Both the position numbers and the translations under genes were made by a program. From Acidobacteriota bacterium (GTDB lineage Bacteria > Acidobacteriota > Blastocatellia > RBC074), in NCBI GenBank assembly GCA_018269055.1, contig JAFDVI010000034.1, forward strand, positions 58,067-122,066: a stretch of 64,000 bases of DNA. Reading direction: 5' to 3'. Shown in pieces: positions 51,508-60,411 of the stretch. The notes under the pieces are model-generated. The model searched no databases, was not told the DNA's origin, and saw nothing but the letters and a program-made list of their open reading frames with translations. Each line of letters starts with the position of its first letter. Position 1 is the stretch's first letter.

Positions 51508-52031
51508 ATCCATTCGTAAAACCGAACAACCGAAAAGCGCCGTGGATGTATGCGCTGCTGCTGTTGATCACGCTGGTCTGGCTGGCGGTAATTTTTTTGC
51601 CGCCCTGGTTGATGGCCTCCGGGCATCGGTTTTTCGCATTCGGCCTGTACCGCGGTTTGTCCGGGATTTGCCATCAAATTCCGGAGCGGTCATTTCATTT
51701 GTGGGGATTTCCCTTGGCGGTTTGCTCGCGCTGCACAGGAATTTATTTCGGCTTTTTATTTGGATTGATGCTTTACCCGTTTTTTCGCCGCTTGCGTGAT
51801 CAGACGACTCCCTCGCGCGTCTGGCTGGCAATTGCAGCCTTGCCGATGCTGATTGATGTCGGCGGCAACTTTGTTGGTTTGTTCAACAACACGTTTTTTT
51901 CGCGGACGGCGACAGGGTTACTCGCCGGTGGGGTGGCGGCATTTTTTGTGCTGCCGACGTGGGTGGCGATTGTCCATCCGCGATTTTCAGAGCCATTGGA
52001 ACATTCTTTCAAGGAGCATATTTCAGCATGA
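51504..52031 (+). CDS. DUF2085 membrane protein
   Basis: A 175-residue integral membrane protein of the DUF2085 family, with about four helices. The family signature is visible: GICHQIPERSFHLWG and CSRCTGIYFGF, with conserved Cys and His residues that could bind a metal. A helix with LIDVGGN follows, as in family members. Function is unknown. It overlaps both neighbours by 4 bases (ATGA type), so it is translated together with the beta-lactamase gene before it and the membrane protein after it. Confidence 0.92.
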   Translation: MNPFVKPNNRKAPWMYALLLLITLVWLAVIFLPPWLMASGHRFFAFGLYRGLSGICHQIPERSFHLWGFPLAVCSRCTGIYFGFLFGLMLYPFFRRLRDQTTPSRVWLAIAALPMLIDVGGNFVGLFNNTFFSRTATGLLAGGVAAFFVLPTWVAIVHPRFSEPLEHSFKEHISA

Positions 52032-52591
52032 ATCAGCAGGATCAGAGCAAGCCGTATTTAGTCGGTGGATTGGTCATGGGGATTTTGTCCGTGATCCCTT
52101 TGGTAAGTGCAGGTAACACCTGTTGTTGTTTGTGGGCCTGGGTCGGCGGCGCGATTGCGGCCAAGTTATTGGTGGACGGTTCACCGCAACCTGTGACGAT
52201 CAATGACGGCGCGAAAATTGGGTTATTCGCCGGCCTGTTAGGCGGGTTCATACGGATCTTCATCGGATTGCCAGTGGAACTGGTGACCTTGCCATACCAA
52301 TTGAAAGCATTGGGAAACTTCGCGCAGCAAGTCAACAATCCACAGCTTCAGAAATTTGTACAGGATTTGGTGGATCAGATGAGCGGGCGAGGAATGGGCA
52401 GTCAGATTATCGGCATGTTGCCTGGGACGTTGATCGGAGCCGTTCTGTTGTGCGGTTTCACGGTGTTGGGCGGAATGGTTGGCGTGAAGTTGTTTGAAAA
52501 ACGGCAAAATCAATTTCCGCCGCAAGCTCCACCGCCTCCGCAATGGCAACCGCCACCGCCGGAGGATGGCGGTAACTGGCCGCCGCAATAA
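52028..52591 (+). CDS. Membrane protein with Pro-rich C-terminus, unknown
   Basis: A 187-residue protein, not assigned to a named family. The N-terminal helix ends in GNTCCCLWAW (three adjacent cysteines), followed by a glycine-rich helix (IGLFAGLLGGFIRIFIGLPV), a soluble helical segment of about 40 residues and another hydrophobic helix (GTLIGAVLLCGFTVLGGMVG). The C-terminal 30 residues are Pro/Gln/Trp-rich. CAAGGAGCATATTTCAGC precedes the ATG and overlaps the DUF2085 gene by 4 bases. Gly-rich membrane domains of this sort occur in DUF5518- or DUF4013-like proteins, but I cannot place it firmly. It is the last gene of its run, convergent with the oxidase cluster. Confidence 0.75.
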   Translation: MNQQDQSKPYLVGGLVMGILSVIPLVSAGNTCCCLWAWVGGAIAAKLLVDGSPQPVTINDGAKIGLFAGLLGGFIRIFIGLPVELVTLPYQLKALGNFAQQVNNPQLQKFVQDLVDQMSGRGMGSQIIGMLPGTLIGAVLLCGFTVLGGMVGVKLFEKRQNQFPPQAPPPPQWQPPPPEDGGNWPPQ

Positions 52592-52642
52592 AGCTGTCGT
52601 TGTCAGAAAAGTCAGTGCCGCGATTCCATTGCGGCGCTGGCT

Positions 52643-53260
52643 TTATTTGATGGACAGCAAATAAATCAGCGGAAAGACGAACATCCAGACCAGATCCACA
52701 AAGTGCCAATACAGGCCGCTGATTTCCACGTCTTCGTGGGTGGCGCGTTTGCGCGCAGCCGTCACGCCCAGATAAATCACGCCGGAAAACACGTGCAGCA
52801 TATGCAAGCCCGTGATGGCGAAAAACGTCGCGCCGAACATCGGCGAAGCCTTCTCTCCCCACTCAGCCGGAACGCTGAATGGCCGCAATCCTTCGACGAT
52901 CAAATGATTCCATTCGATCAAATGCAGCACGATGAACGCCAACCCGGCGACCATCGTTGCCAAAATCCATTTGACCATTGTCGCCCGGTCGCCGCGCGCG
53001 GAAGCCGCAACAGCCATGACCATCGTCAAACTGCTGGTCAGCAAACAAAACGTCATCACCGTCGAAAAGATGATGCTCGGCGAAAAGGCAAAAGGCCTTG
53101 CCCAGGCTTCGCTGGCCATGCGCACATACCCGTAACTCACCAGCAGCGCGCCGAAGGTCAGCGAATCGGACAGAATGAACAGCCACATCCCAAGTTTTTT
53201 GTGGCCAATGCCATACGGCGAAACGCCGCCGCCCCAGTCGGTTGTCAATGTTTGGTTCAT
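52643..53260 (-). CDS. Cytochrome c oxidase subunit III family protein
   Basis: A 205-residue inner-membrane heme-copper oxidase subunit III with five to six helices. Signature segments include KLGMWLFILSDSLTFGALLV, LHLIEWNHLI, FFAITGLHMLHVFSGVIYLG and SGLYWHFVDLVWMFVFPLIY. It is the last gene of the oxidase cluster, 13 bases after a second subunit III-like gene. The two probably correspond to the CoxIII-type and CtaE/CyoC-like pair often seen in Acidobacteria. Length matches short bacterial subunit III. Confidence 0.93.
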   Translation of the reverse strand: MNQTLTTDWGGGVSPYGIGHKKLGMWLFILSDSLTFGALLVSYGYVRMASEAWARPFAFSPSIIFSTVMTFCLLTSSLTMVMAVAASARGDRATMVKWILATMVAGLAFIVLHLIEWNHLIVEGLRPFSVPAEWGEKASPMFGATFFAITGLHMLHVFSGVIYLGVTAARKRATHEDVEISGLYWHFVDLVWMFVFPLIYLLSIK

Positions 53261-53273
53261 CGCTCAGCGCCCG

Positions 53274-53933
53274 TCATTTCCAGAAGAACAGAATCAAAAA
53301 TAAAAATACCCACAACCCATCCAGAAAGTGCCAATACGAGGCGGTTGCATCCACTGCAACGCGCCGCCGCACAGTTGTCCATTTCGCCTGATTTCGCCAG
53401 GTGACAAATGCCAGCGCCGCCAGTCCGCCAATCAAATGCACACCGTGCAATCCCGTGAACAGGTACGAATATCCGCTGTGAAGATTTTTGTTGACGTAAA
53501 ACCCGGCCGCTTTCAATTCGCTCCAGGCGATCAACTGCAAGACCAGAAATGCCGCGCCCAGCGCCGTTGTGACGCTGATCCACAGCCGGAATTGGTTTTC
53601 AAGGCGGCGCTTCAACGCTCGCCGAGAAATTTCCATCGTCACGCTGCTGGTCAAAATCACGATTGTGCTCAGCCATAGAACTTCGGGCATCTCGATCGGC
53701 ATGCTGTGCGCCCGGTTGACGACATACGCACTGATCAAAGCGGAAAACAGCATTGTGACGCTGGCCAACACCAGCCAGACGCCGATGCGATATCCTTCCG
53801 GCGGAGGTTGGCGTTCGGGTTCTGGCGGGCGATTGTTATCGCCGCCGCCATATCCGGGCAGGTCATCAAAGCCTCTGCCGCCATCGCCAAAAGCTGGTTC
53901 ATCACGTCTGGTTGGAGTCAAAGTCGCTGGCAT
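53274..53933 (-). CDS. Cytochrome c oxidase subunit III-like protein with Gly/Pro-rich N-terminus
   Basis: A 219-residue integral membrane protein of the subunit III superfamily with five helices. It has RIGVWLVLASVTMLFSALIS, SYLFTGLHGVHLIGGLAALA and SYWHFLDGLWVFLFLILFFW. An N-terminal soluble extension of about 45 residues is Gly/Pro/Arg/Asp-rich and unusual. The ATG at 53933 was preferred to an upstream TTG; neither has a strong ribosome binding site. It lies between the subunit I gene (104 bases away, with an octad repeat in the gap) and the other subunit III gene. Confidence 0.88.
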   Translation of the reverse strand: MPATLTPTRRDEPAFGDGGRGFDDLPGYGGGDNNRPPEPERQPPPEGYRIGVWLVLASVTMLFSALISAYVVNRAHSMPIEMPEVLWLSTIVILTSSVTMEISRRALKRRLENQFRLWISVTTALGAAFLVLQLIAWSELKAAGFYVNKNLHSGYSYLFTGLHGVHLIGGLAALAFVTWRNQAKWTTVRRRVAVDATASYWHFLDGLWVFLFLILFFWK

Positions 53934-54003
53934 ACCACGTTGATCGAGCGACAAAGAGACAAAGGGGAAAAAGCTTTATCGAAACTAGGCTATTTTCCTG
54001 CTC

Positions 54004-54043
54004 ATCTCTCCATCCCTCTATCTCTCCTTCTCTCCTTCAATCA
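54004..54043 (-). repeat. Octad pyrimidine repeat after the subunit I gene
   Basis: Consecutive 8-mers ATCTCTCC, ATCCCTCT, ATCTCTCC, TTCTCTCC, TTCAATCA run into the stop codon of the subunit I gene. A purine-rich partner stretch lies at 53947-53973 with a similar period (GCGACAAAGAGACAAAG). Together they may fold as an imperfect hairpin. Confidence 0.6.
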
Positions 54044-55779
54044 TTCTGCATCAGAAAATCCCGCTCCGCTCCCGGCACGGAATATTCGTATGGCATTCGA
54101 TGAACGACCGGCAGTTGTTCGCCAAAATTTTCATGCGGCACGGGCGTCGCGGTTGACCATTCCAATGTCGTCGCTTCCCAAGGGTTGTCTGTGGCGCGTT
54201 TGCCTTTGAACAGGCTCCAGAAAAAGTTGGCCAGAAAAATCAGTTGCGCCGCAGCGGTCGCAAACGCCGCGATGGTGATAAATACATGCAGCGGATCTAA
54301 GGCGCGCAAGAATTCATAGCCAGTCGAATCGGCATAGCGGCGCGGATGTCCAGCAATGCCCAGAACGTGGAAGGGGACGAAAATCGCGTACACGCCAACA
54401 AAGGTCAGCCAGAAGTGCAACTTACCCAAACCTTCGTTCATCATCCGCGCAAACATCTTCGGGAACCAGTAATAGGTTGCCGCAAAGATTCCGAAAATCG
54501 CCGCCACGCCCATAATCAAATGGAAATGCCCGGTCACGAAGTACGTGTCGTGAAAAACCACATCCAGCGCCGTTTGCCCCAGCACCAATCCCGTCACGCC
54601 GCCCGCAACGAACAGCGAAACGAAGCCGATGGCGAACAGCATCGGCGTCGTGAACCGTATGCGTCCGCCCCACAACGTTCCCAACCAGTTGAAGGTTTTG
54701 ATCGCTGACGGAACGCCGATGACCAGCGTCAGCACCGAAAACGCAATCGCAACCGAAGGATTCATTCCGCTGATGAACATGTGGTGTCCCCAGACGAAAA
54801 ATCCCAGCAACCCGATGGCGAACATTGCAACGACCATTGCTTTGTGGCCAAACACCGGCTTGCGCGCGAAGGTCGCCAGAATGTGCGAAGTCGCGCCCAT
54901 TCCCGGCAAGATGGCAATGTACACTTCCGGATGACCAAAAAACCAAAACAGGTGTTGCCACAACAACGTCGAACCGCCTCCGTTCGGAACCAGATTGCCG
55001 GACACGGACAACCCCGAAGGAATGAAAAACCCTGTTCCGGCATTGCGATCCAACAGCAGCAAAATCCCCGCCGCCAGCAACACCGGAAACGCCAGCAGCG
55101 CAATCACCGCCGTCGTAAACCATCCCCAGCAACTCAGCGGCATTCGCATTAATGTCATCCCGCTGGTTCGCATGTTCAAAACGGTCGTGATGAAATTCAG
55201 CGCCGTCAACAGCGAAGCCACGCAAAACAGCGCGATGCTGACGATCCACAAATCCGCGCCCAGAGCCTGTCCAGGCCCCGTCGAAGGAATCGCGCTGAGC
55301 GTCGGGTAAAACGTCCAACCGCCGAGCGGCGCTCCGCCGACGACAAACAGCGCAGCGATCAACACGACGAAGCTCAAAAATGTGATCCAGAACGAGAGCA
55401 TGTTCAGCACCGGGAACGCCATATCGCGCGCTCCGATCTGAATCGGCAAAAAGTAATTGCCAAACCCGGATTGCGGCGCCGTGGTCAGCACCATAAACAC
55501 CATGATCGTTCCGTGCATCGTCACCATCGCCAGATAGAATTCCGGCTGCATCAATCCGTCCTTGAACCCTTCGGGGAAAATCGCTTCCAGCATCGGCCAG
55601 CGGTTCGCAGGCCAGGCCAGCCGCAACCGAATCAGCAAGGACATAACCATGCCGGTCAGCGCGGCGATCAGCGCCAGAAAGAAATACTGAATACCAATGA
55701 CCTTGTGATCGGTGCTGAAAATGTATTTGCGAATGAAGCTTTTCGGTGCGGCGTGCGATGTTTGGGTTTGTTCAGCCAT
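54037..55779 (-). CDS. ctaD: Cytochrome c oxidase subunit I
   Basis: A 580-residue heme-copper oxidase subunit I with about twelve helices, the catalytic and proton-pumping core of an aa3-type oxidase. Segments with heme and CuB ligands are seen: MVTMHGTIMVFMVLT, the WQHLFWFFGHPEVYIAILPG histidine and HPEVY Tyr crosslink region, the GHHMFISGM pair and TYFVTGHFHLIMGVAAIF. HPEVYI and a K-channel-type region point to the A-family. It lies in the order coxB, ctaD, two subunit III genes on the minus strand. A REPIN-like doublet separates it from coxB. Confidence 0.97.
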   Translation of the reverse strand: MAEQTQTSHAAPKSFIRKYIFSTDHKVIGIQYFFLALIAALTGMVMSLLIRLRLAWPANRWPMLEAIFPEGFKDGLMQPEFYLAMVTMHGTIMVFMVLTTAPQSGFGNYFLPIQIGARDMAFPVLNMLSFWITFLSFVVLIAALFVVGGAPLGGWTFYPTLSAIPSTGPGQALGADLWIVSIALFCVASLLTALNFITTVLNMRTSGMTLMRMPLSCWGWFTTAVIALLAFPVLLAAGILLLLDRNAGTGFFIPSGLSVSGNLVPNGGGSTLLWQHLFWFFGHPEVYIAILPGMGATSHILATFARKPVFGHKAMVVAMFAIGLLGFFVWGHHMFISGMNPSVAIAFSVLTLVIGVPSAIKTFNWLGTLWGGRIRFTTPMLFAIGFVSLFVAGGVTGLVLGQTALDVVFHDTYFVTGHFHLIMGVAAIFGIFAATYYWFPKMFARMMNEGLGKLHFWLTFVGVYAIFVPFHVLGIAGHPRRYADSTGYEFLRALDPLHVFITIAAFATAAAQLIFLANFFWSLFKGKRATDNPWEATTLEWSTATPVPHENFGEQLPVVHRMPYEYSVPGAERDFLMQND

Positions 55780-55790
55780 AGCTCGAACTG

Positions 55791-55877
55791 AATGTAGGGC
55801 GATCTGTCAATTCGCCCTCGTTTCCACAAAAGATTTGCTCAAGAAGTCATGGGCAAACTGACAGTTTGCCCTACATT
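55791..55877. repeat. REPIN-like doublet between coxB and ctaD
   Basis: The left arm (55791-55817) and right arm (55851-55877) are reverse complements with a few differences, 33 bases apart. Each arm begins or ends with AATGTAGGGC and is itself a hairpin (GGGCGA with TCGCCC; GGGCAAACTG with AGTTTGCCC). The coxB stop codon lies inside the right arm. Confidence 0.75.
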
Positions 55878-56695
55878 GTCGGAGCGTTTTCGCGCAGCCA
55901 TTTTTCAAACTCAGCTTGCGAAACGACTCGCATATAAGCGCGCATTTGATGATGAAGCTGGCCGCACAATTCGGCGCATGCGATTTCGTAGCGGCCCTCC
56001 CTGGTCGCCGTGAAGTGCAGATTGATCTTCAACCCGGGCACGACATCCTGTTTCAAGCGCAACGCCGGAACGAAAAAATCGTGCGTCACATCTTTTGCGC
56101 GAAGCGTCAAATTGATCGGCCGATTGACGGGGATGACCAGCGTCTGACCGAAAATGTCGTCTTTGCCGGCGGGGTCTTTCGGATCAATCCCCAGCGGTCC
56201 AGGTCGCGCGCCAGCCGCGTTGTCGGCATCGTTGTATAGCTTAGGGCTGGTTGAACCAAACCTGCCATCTGCTCCGGGATGTCGAAAGTACCAGTTAAAT
56301 TGTTGGGCTGTGACTTCCACCTGAACGGCATCCGGCGGAGCCTGATTCAAGTGCAGGTTTGCCCAAACGCGCTGGCCTGTGGTTGCCAGTACGATGAATA
56401 CGAATCCAGTGATGGCCACCAGAAGGATTTCCATTCGCGTGTTGCCTTCGGTGTAACTGGCACGTTCGGCGCCCTTTGCGCGAAACCGCCAGACGGCATA
56501 CCCCAGCGCGGCTTGTGCGCCGAAAAACGCCACGGCAACGACCGCCCAAGTCACGTTGAACTGGCTGTCCATAGCTCCGGCGTGCGTTGAAATGGCTTCA
56601 GGAAACCACCAACCGGGCTTCGTTTTTGACCAGGCAAAAAACGCGACCGTGCCAGCGGTAATCAGCCAGATGAGGATTGCAAGTAAACGTCCCAT
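55871..56695 (-). CDS. coxB: Cytochrome c oxidase subunit II
   Basis: A 274-residue inner-membrane protein with a signal or first helix (1-20), two further hydrophobic stretches (about 46-69 and 88-110) and a periplasmic cupredoxin domain. The CuA site is complete: DVTHDFFVPALRLKQDVVPG, then CAELCGQLHHQM with Cys240, Cys244, His248 and Met251. No C-terminal heme c domain is present. It receives electrons from a soluble or membrane carrier and passes them to subunit I. Upstream on the same strand is a copper-site lipoprotein gene, with a heptad repeat element in the 79-base gap. Confidence 0.95.
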   Translation of the reverse strand: MGRLLAILIWLITAGTVAFFAWSKTKPGWWFPEAISTHAGAMDSQFNVTWAVVAVAFFGAQAALGYAVWRFRAKGAERASYTEGNTRMEILLVAITGFVFIVLATTGQRVWANLHLNQAPPDAVQVEVTAQQFNWYFRHPGADGRFGSTSPKLYNDADNAAGARPGPLGIDPKDPAGKDDIFGQTLVIPVNRPINLTLRAKDVTHDFFVPALRLKQDVVPGLKINLHFTATREGRYEIACAELCGQLHHQMRAYMRVVSQAEFEKWLRENAPTM

Positions 56696-56710
56696 GATTG
56701 GAAGTAGGAA

Positions 56711-56773
56711 GGATGAAGGATGAAGGATGAGTCGAGTACGCTGAATTCATCCTTCATCCTTCAAGCTTCAGCC
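56711..56773 (-). repeat. Inverted heptad-repeat element after the cupredoxin-like gene
   Basis: The left arm GGATGAA, GGATGAA, GGATGA (from 56711) pairs with the right arm TTCATCC, TTCATCC, TTCAAGC, TTCAGCC (56746-56773). The array ends 2 bases before the stop codon of the cupredoxin-like lipoprotein gene. It resembles the heptad elements at 26961-27084, 62382-62460 and inside the DUF1553 gene. Confidence 0.8.
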
Positions 56774-56774
56774 T

Positions 56775-57578
56775 TTACGGAAGCGCGAGCGCCGGTTGAA
56801 CCTGTAGTGATCCGGCGTGGTAAGCGGTTGCCGCGTCAAACGAAAAATCCGCTTTGACGTCAGACTTTTCAGCGACTTTGACCTTCAGGGTCTTCGCGCC
56901 ATATTTTTCGTGCCAGGCTTCGAGTTCATATTCGCCGGGCGGCAAGCCTTTGATGGTAAAAGAACCATCCGCTGCGCTGACGGCAAAGAACGGATGCGAC
57001 AGGACGCCGATGTGCGCCAGCATCCACGAATGCATATTGCACTTCACGGGAATCAACGTTTCCTGCTTCGTGAACTTTTTGATGATCGGAGCCTGTCCTT
57101 TCAACTGCGACTCATTCCATTCGCGGTTGATCTTCGGCACAGGGTGGATGTTGTGATTGGTTTGGTCGGAGTTTACGACTTTCAATGGTTGACCGACCTG
57201 AATGCCCAAAATGCGCGGTGTGTACTGGCACCCTTTTTGATCCAACTCCACTTCGGCGGTTGGCACTTCAAAATTGACTTCGGGCAGTCCGCTTTTCACA
57301 AACACAAAGACATTCTGCAATTTCCCGTCGGCCACCAGCACATCAGTGGTCATCGCTTCGCCGCAAGCGGCATCGTTCGATGTGTCCAGCTTACGTGGCG
57401 CAGGAGCCGTGCCAGTGAAGGCGATTGTTCCGGTGATATTGCCTTCATTGCCTGTCGGTTTCCAGGTGGGGCCGGTGGCACCCGTAGCGGCGGTTTCTTC
57501 CTTTTTGCCTCCACAAGCGACGCTGCCCAGTACGGCCAATGACAATAAGAACGTGGCGATGATTCGCCTTGAATTCAT
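56775..57578 (-). CDS. Cupredoxin-like lipoprotein with carboxypeptidase regulatory-like end
   Basis: A 267-residue predicted lipoprotein (lipobox GSVACG near residue 22). The middle part is a cupredoxin-like domain with TNHNIHP and VKCNMHSWM, which supplies His, Cys, His and Met as in type I copper sites. The C-terminal part (about 200-240; GSFTIKGLPPGEYELEAWHE) is a carboxypeptidase regulatory-like fold. AAGGAGGCAAAAAGTT precedes the ATG. As first gene of the oxidase cluster, a role in electron delivery to CuA or in copper supply is plausible; this is inferred from position. A divergent promoter region separates it from the M1 aminopeptidase. Confidence 0.85.
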   Translation of the reverse strand: MNSRRIIATFLLSLAVLGSVACGGKKEETAATGATGPTWKPTGNEGNITGTIAFTGTAPAPRKLDTSNDAACGEAMTTDVLVADGKLQNVFVFVKSGLPEVNFEVPTAEVELDQKGCQYTPRILGIQVGQPLKVVNSDQTNHNIHPVPKINREWNESQLKGQAPIIKKFTKQETLIPVKCNMHSWMLAHIGVLSHPFFAVSAADGSFTIKGLPPGEYELEAWHEKYGAKTLKVKVAEKSDVKADFSFDAATAYHAGSLQVQPALALP

Positions 57579-57791
57579 AACTTTTTGCCTCCTTCAGTGG
57601 TTGATCCTGATTGAACATTGCTCAAGAAATAGTTGGTGGAATTAACTGCGATGGAATGAGCGCGAATCATCGCATATTTACCTGCGCTGGCAAACAGAAG
57701 TAGCCTTGCTCAGAACGGTTGGAGAAGTCAGTCGCTCAACAAATTCCCCGCATCTTGCAACTTACAGCCTCACCCGTGAAACTACGCGGCC

Positions 57792-60347
57792 ATGAACGAC
57801 AAACTCATTCACCCGGCTTTACTCGATCCGCGCGCTTGGGCGGATGTGAACTTGTACGATGCCATCGTCAACATTGACCGTTCGCCTCTTGAAGGAGAAG
57901 ATCGCCATACGCCCAACCGCCGTTTCAGCATAAAACATTTGAAACTTGAGCTGCGAATTGACGACGAAAAAGAATCTGTCGAAGGCACGGCAACTGTGAC
58001 GCTATCCCCGATCAATGATGGCTTCAAACATTTCGAACTGGATGCCGCCGAAATGCGAATTTCCAGCGTCAAGCTGCTGGCCGCTGATCAGCGCGACACT
58101 GGCAACCTGCTTCGCTCCTCAGCCCATTTTGCCACGCGGCTGGATTTTGAAGTGCATCCCGAAAAAATTGTCATCGAGCTTGATCGCAGCTATGCGCGCG
58201 ATGAACAAGTTACAGTCGCCATCAATTATTCCTGTTTCCCGCGCAAAGGACTGTTTTTCATCAAACCCGACGAAGCTTATCCGGGCAAACCCCGCCAGGT
58301 CTGGTCGCAAGGTGAAAACGAAGATGCGCACTGGTGGTTTCCCTGCCACGACGTGACCAATCAAAAAATGACGACGGAGTTGATTGTCACGGTGAAGGCC
58401 GGTTTTTGGGCGCTGTCGAATGGCGAACTGCTGGGAATTCGCGACAATCCCCAGGAAAGCACGAAAACTTTTCATTGGAGCCAGGCGCAACCTCATCCGG
58501 CGTATCTGGTCACGCTTGTTGTTGGCGAATACGAACAGATCAACGATCATTACAAGGATTTGTCGGTTGACTATTATGTGTACAAAGACCGTTTCGTTGC
58601 CGGGCAAAAACTTTTTGCCAACACGCCGAACATGATTGAACTGTTCGAGCAGCGATTCGGCTACAAATACCCGTACGCGAAATACTCCCAGATTCTGGTG
58701 GATGATTTTCTGTTCGGCGCGATGGAAAACACCTCCGCTTCAACCTTCACCGACCGCTGTTTGCTCGATGCGCAAGCCGAACTCGACATCAATTACGATG
58801 ACATTGTCGCGCACGAACTGGCGCATCAGTGGTGGGGCGATTTGGTGACCTGCAAGGACTGGACGCAGATTTGGTTGAACGAAAGCTTTGCCACGTACAG
58901 CGAGTACCTGTGGCGAGAACATTCGCGCGGAGTGGACGACGCGCGCTTTGTGCTGTTCCAGGATTTTCTGACCTACCTGCGCGAAGATTGGACCAGCCAT
59001 CGCCGTCCAATTGATTGCCGTCGCTACCGCTTTTCCGAAGAGTTGATGGATCGCCACGCCTATGAAAAAGGCGCTTGCGTGCTGGATATGCTGCGCTGGA
59101 CGCTCGGCGATGACGGATTTTTCCGTTCCTTGGCGCATTATCTGAAAAAGTTTGAGTTCGGCGTCGCTGAAACCAATGACTTCAGGGTCGCCATCGAAGA
59201 GGCAACAGGACAAAACCTGTATTGGTTTTTCGATCAATGGCTGCATGGCGCAGGATACCCTGAACTCGAAGTTCACTACGAATGGCAACGCGAACAAAAA
59301 CTGCTGCGCGTGTCGGTTAAACAGGCTCAGGAAAACAAAGACGATCAAACGCCAGTGTTTCGCTTTCCGGTCGAAATCGAAATCACGACCGTCGAAGCGG
59401 ATGAAATCATCGAAACCGAACGCCGTCACAGTTACCGTGTCGAAGTGACCAAGGCCGAACAGGACTTTTACTTCTTCTGCGAAGCAAAACCGCGAATGGT
59501 GTTGTTTGACAAAGGTCATCGCATCTTCAAGCTGATGAATTTTTCAAAATCGGCGCAGGAGTTGAGTTATCAACTCGGCAAAGCCGAAGACGTGATGGAT
59601 CGCGTTCGCGCCGCCAGAGAACTGGCCGGATTCAAAGGCGAAGAAATCGTGGCATCCCTAAAAGCCACGTTGTCCGGCTGGGATTTTTATGGTGTCAGGA
59701 TGGCGGCGGCCATCAGCCTGGGAGAAATGGGCGGCGATGCCGCGCGAGCGGCACTGACCGAATGTTACCGCTCCGAAAAGGACAGCCGGGTTCGCCGCGC
59801 TCTGGTCTGGGCGTTGGGCAATTTCAAAGACGAAGCCTCGACGGATTTTCTGCGCGATGTGGCGAACAAAGATGAGAGCTACTTTGCCGTTGTCGCTTCG
59901 GTTCGCGCATTGGCGAACATCGGCAGCGACAAAGCTTTCGATTCGGCGAAGTCCACCATCAAGAGAACTTCGTGGCAGGAAGTCATTGCCGCATCGGTGT
60001 TTCATGGATTCGCTCAGGCGAAAGACAAACGCGGGATTGATCTGGCGATTGAACACAGCAAATACGGTCGTCCAATTCCGATTCGCATCGCCGCCATCGG
60101 ATGTCTTGGCGCGCTCGGCAAGGAACTTCAAAAAGAAGACAACGCCGACAAGATCGTTGACCAGTTGATTGAGCTAACCAAAGACAAACATATCCGCGAA
60201 CGAGTGGCGGCAATTCGCGCGCTGGGCAAAATCGGCAACAAACGTGCCTTGCCCGCTCTGCGCGAAGCCGAAGGGCGCGAATGCCTGGATCAGTTGAAAG
60301 CCGCAGCGCTTGATGCAATCAAGAGTTTGGAAGAATCGCACACGTAG
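57792..60347 (+). CDS. M1 family aminopeptidase with C-terminal HEAT-like repeats
   Basis: An 851-residue gluzincin aminopeptidase. GAMEN exopeptidase motif at 309-313, zinc motif HELAH at 341-345 with the third ligand Glu about 19 residues on (WLNESFATYSEYLW), and the usual N-terminal saddle domain (RHTPNRRFSIKHLKLELRID). After about residue 585 the protein continues with alpha-helical HEAT-like repeats (ARAALTECYRSEKDSRVRRA, ALVWALGNFKDEASTDFLRD, HIRERVAAIRALGKIGNKRA), as in TAF2-like and M1/HEAT bacterial enzymes. No signal peptide is present. It probably trims peptides in the cytoplasm. Ribosome binding site is weak; start chosen to fit the conserved N-terminus. Confidence 0.94.
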   Translation: MNDKLIHPALLDPRAWADVNLYDAIVNIDRSPLEGEDRHTPNRRFSIKHLKLELRIDDEKESVEGTATVTLSPINDGFKHFELDAAEMRISSVKLLAADQRDTGNLLRSSAHFATRLDFEVHPEKIVIELDRSYARDEQVTVAINYSCFPRKGLFFIKPDEAYPGKPRQVWSQGENEDAHWWFPCHDVTNQKMTTELIVTVKAGFWALSNGELLGIRDNPQESTKTFHWSQAQPHPAYLVTLVVGEYEQINDHYKDLSVDYYVYKDRFVAGQKLFANTPNMIELFEQRFGYKYPYAKYSQILVDDFLFGAMENTSASTFTDRCLLDAQAELDINYDDIVAHELAHQWWGDLVTCKDWTQIWLNESFATYSEYLWREHSRGVDDARFVLFQDFLTYLREDWTSHRRPIDCRRYRFSEELMDRHAYEKGACVLDMLRWTLGDDGFFRSLAHYLKKFEFGVAETNDFRVAIEEATGQNLYWFFDQWLHGAGYPELEVHYEWQREQKLLRVSVKQAQENKDDQTPVFRFPVEIEITTVEADEIIETERRHSYRVEVTKAEQDFYFFCEAKPRMVLFDKGHRIFKLMNFSKSAQELSYQLGKAEDVMDRVRAARELAGFKGEEIVASLKATLSGWDFYGVRMAAAISLGEMGGDAARAALTECYRSEKDSRVRRALVWALGNFKDEASTDFLRDVANKDESYFAVVASVRALANIGSDKAFDSAKSTIKRTSWQEVIAASVFHGFAQAKDKRGIDLAIEHSKYGRPIPIRIAAIGCLGALGKELQKEDNADKIVDQLIELTKDKHIRERVAAIRALGKIGNKRALPALREAEGRECLDQLKAAALDAIKSLEESHT

Positions 60348-60375
60348 CAAGTCTCCGCGCGATATTTCCGGACGG

Positions 60376-60404
60376 TTGCCGGATTGAATTTCATCACGTA
60401 TAAA
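60376..60404 (+). promoter_or_regulatory. Predicted promoter of etfB-etfA
   Basis: A -35 box TTGCCG (60376-60381) and a -10 box TATAAA (60399-60404) stand 17 bases apart, the optimal spacing. Transcription would start near 60411, at the edge of the FadR-like operator and about 90 bases upstream of the etfB start codon. Confidence 0.55.
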
Positions 60405-60411
60405 TCGGCAA

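Noticed and set aside
54422..55318. Alternative minus-strand frame within the subunit I gene
   Set aside because: Same strand but different frame from a complete subunit I gene; no features of its own.
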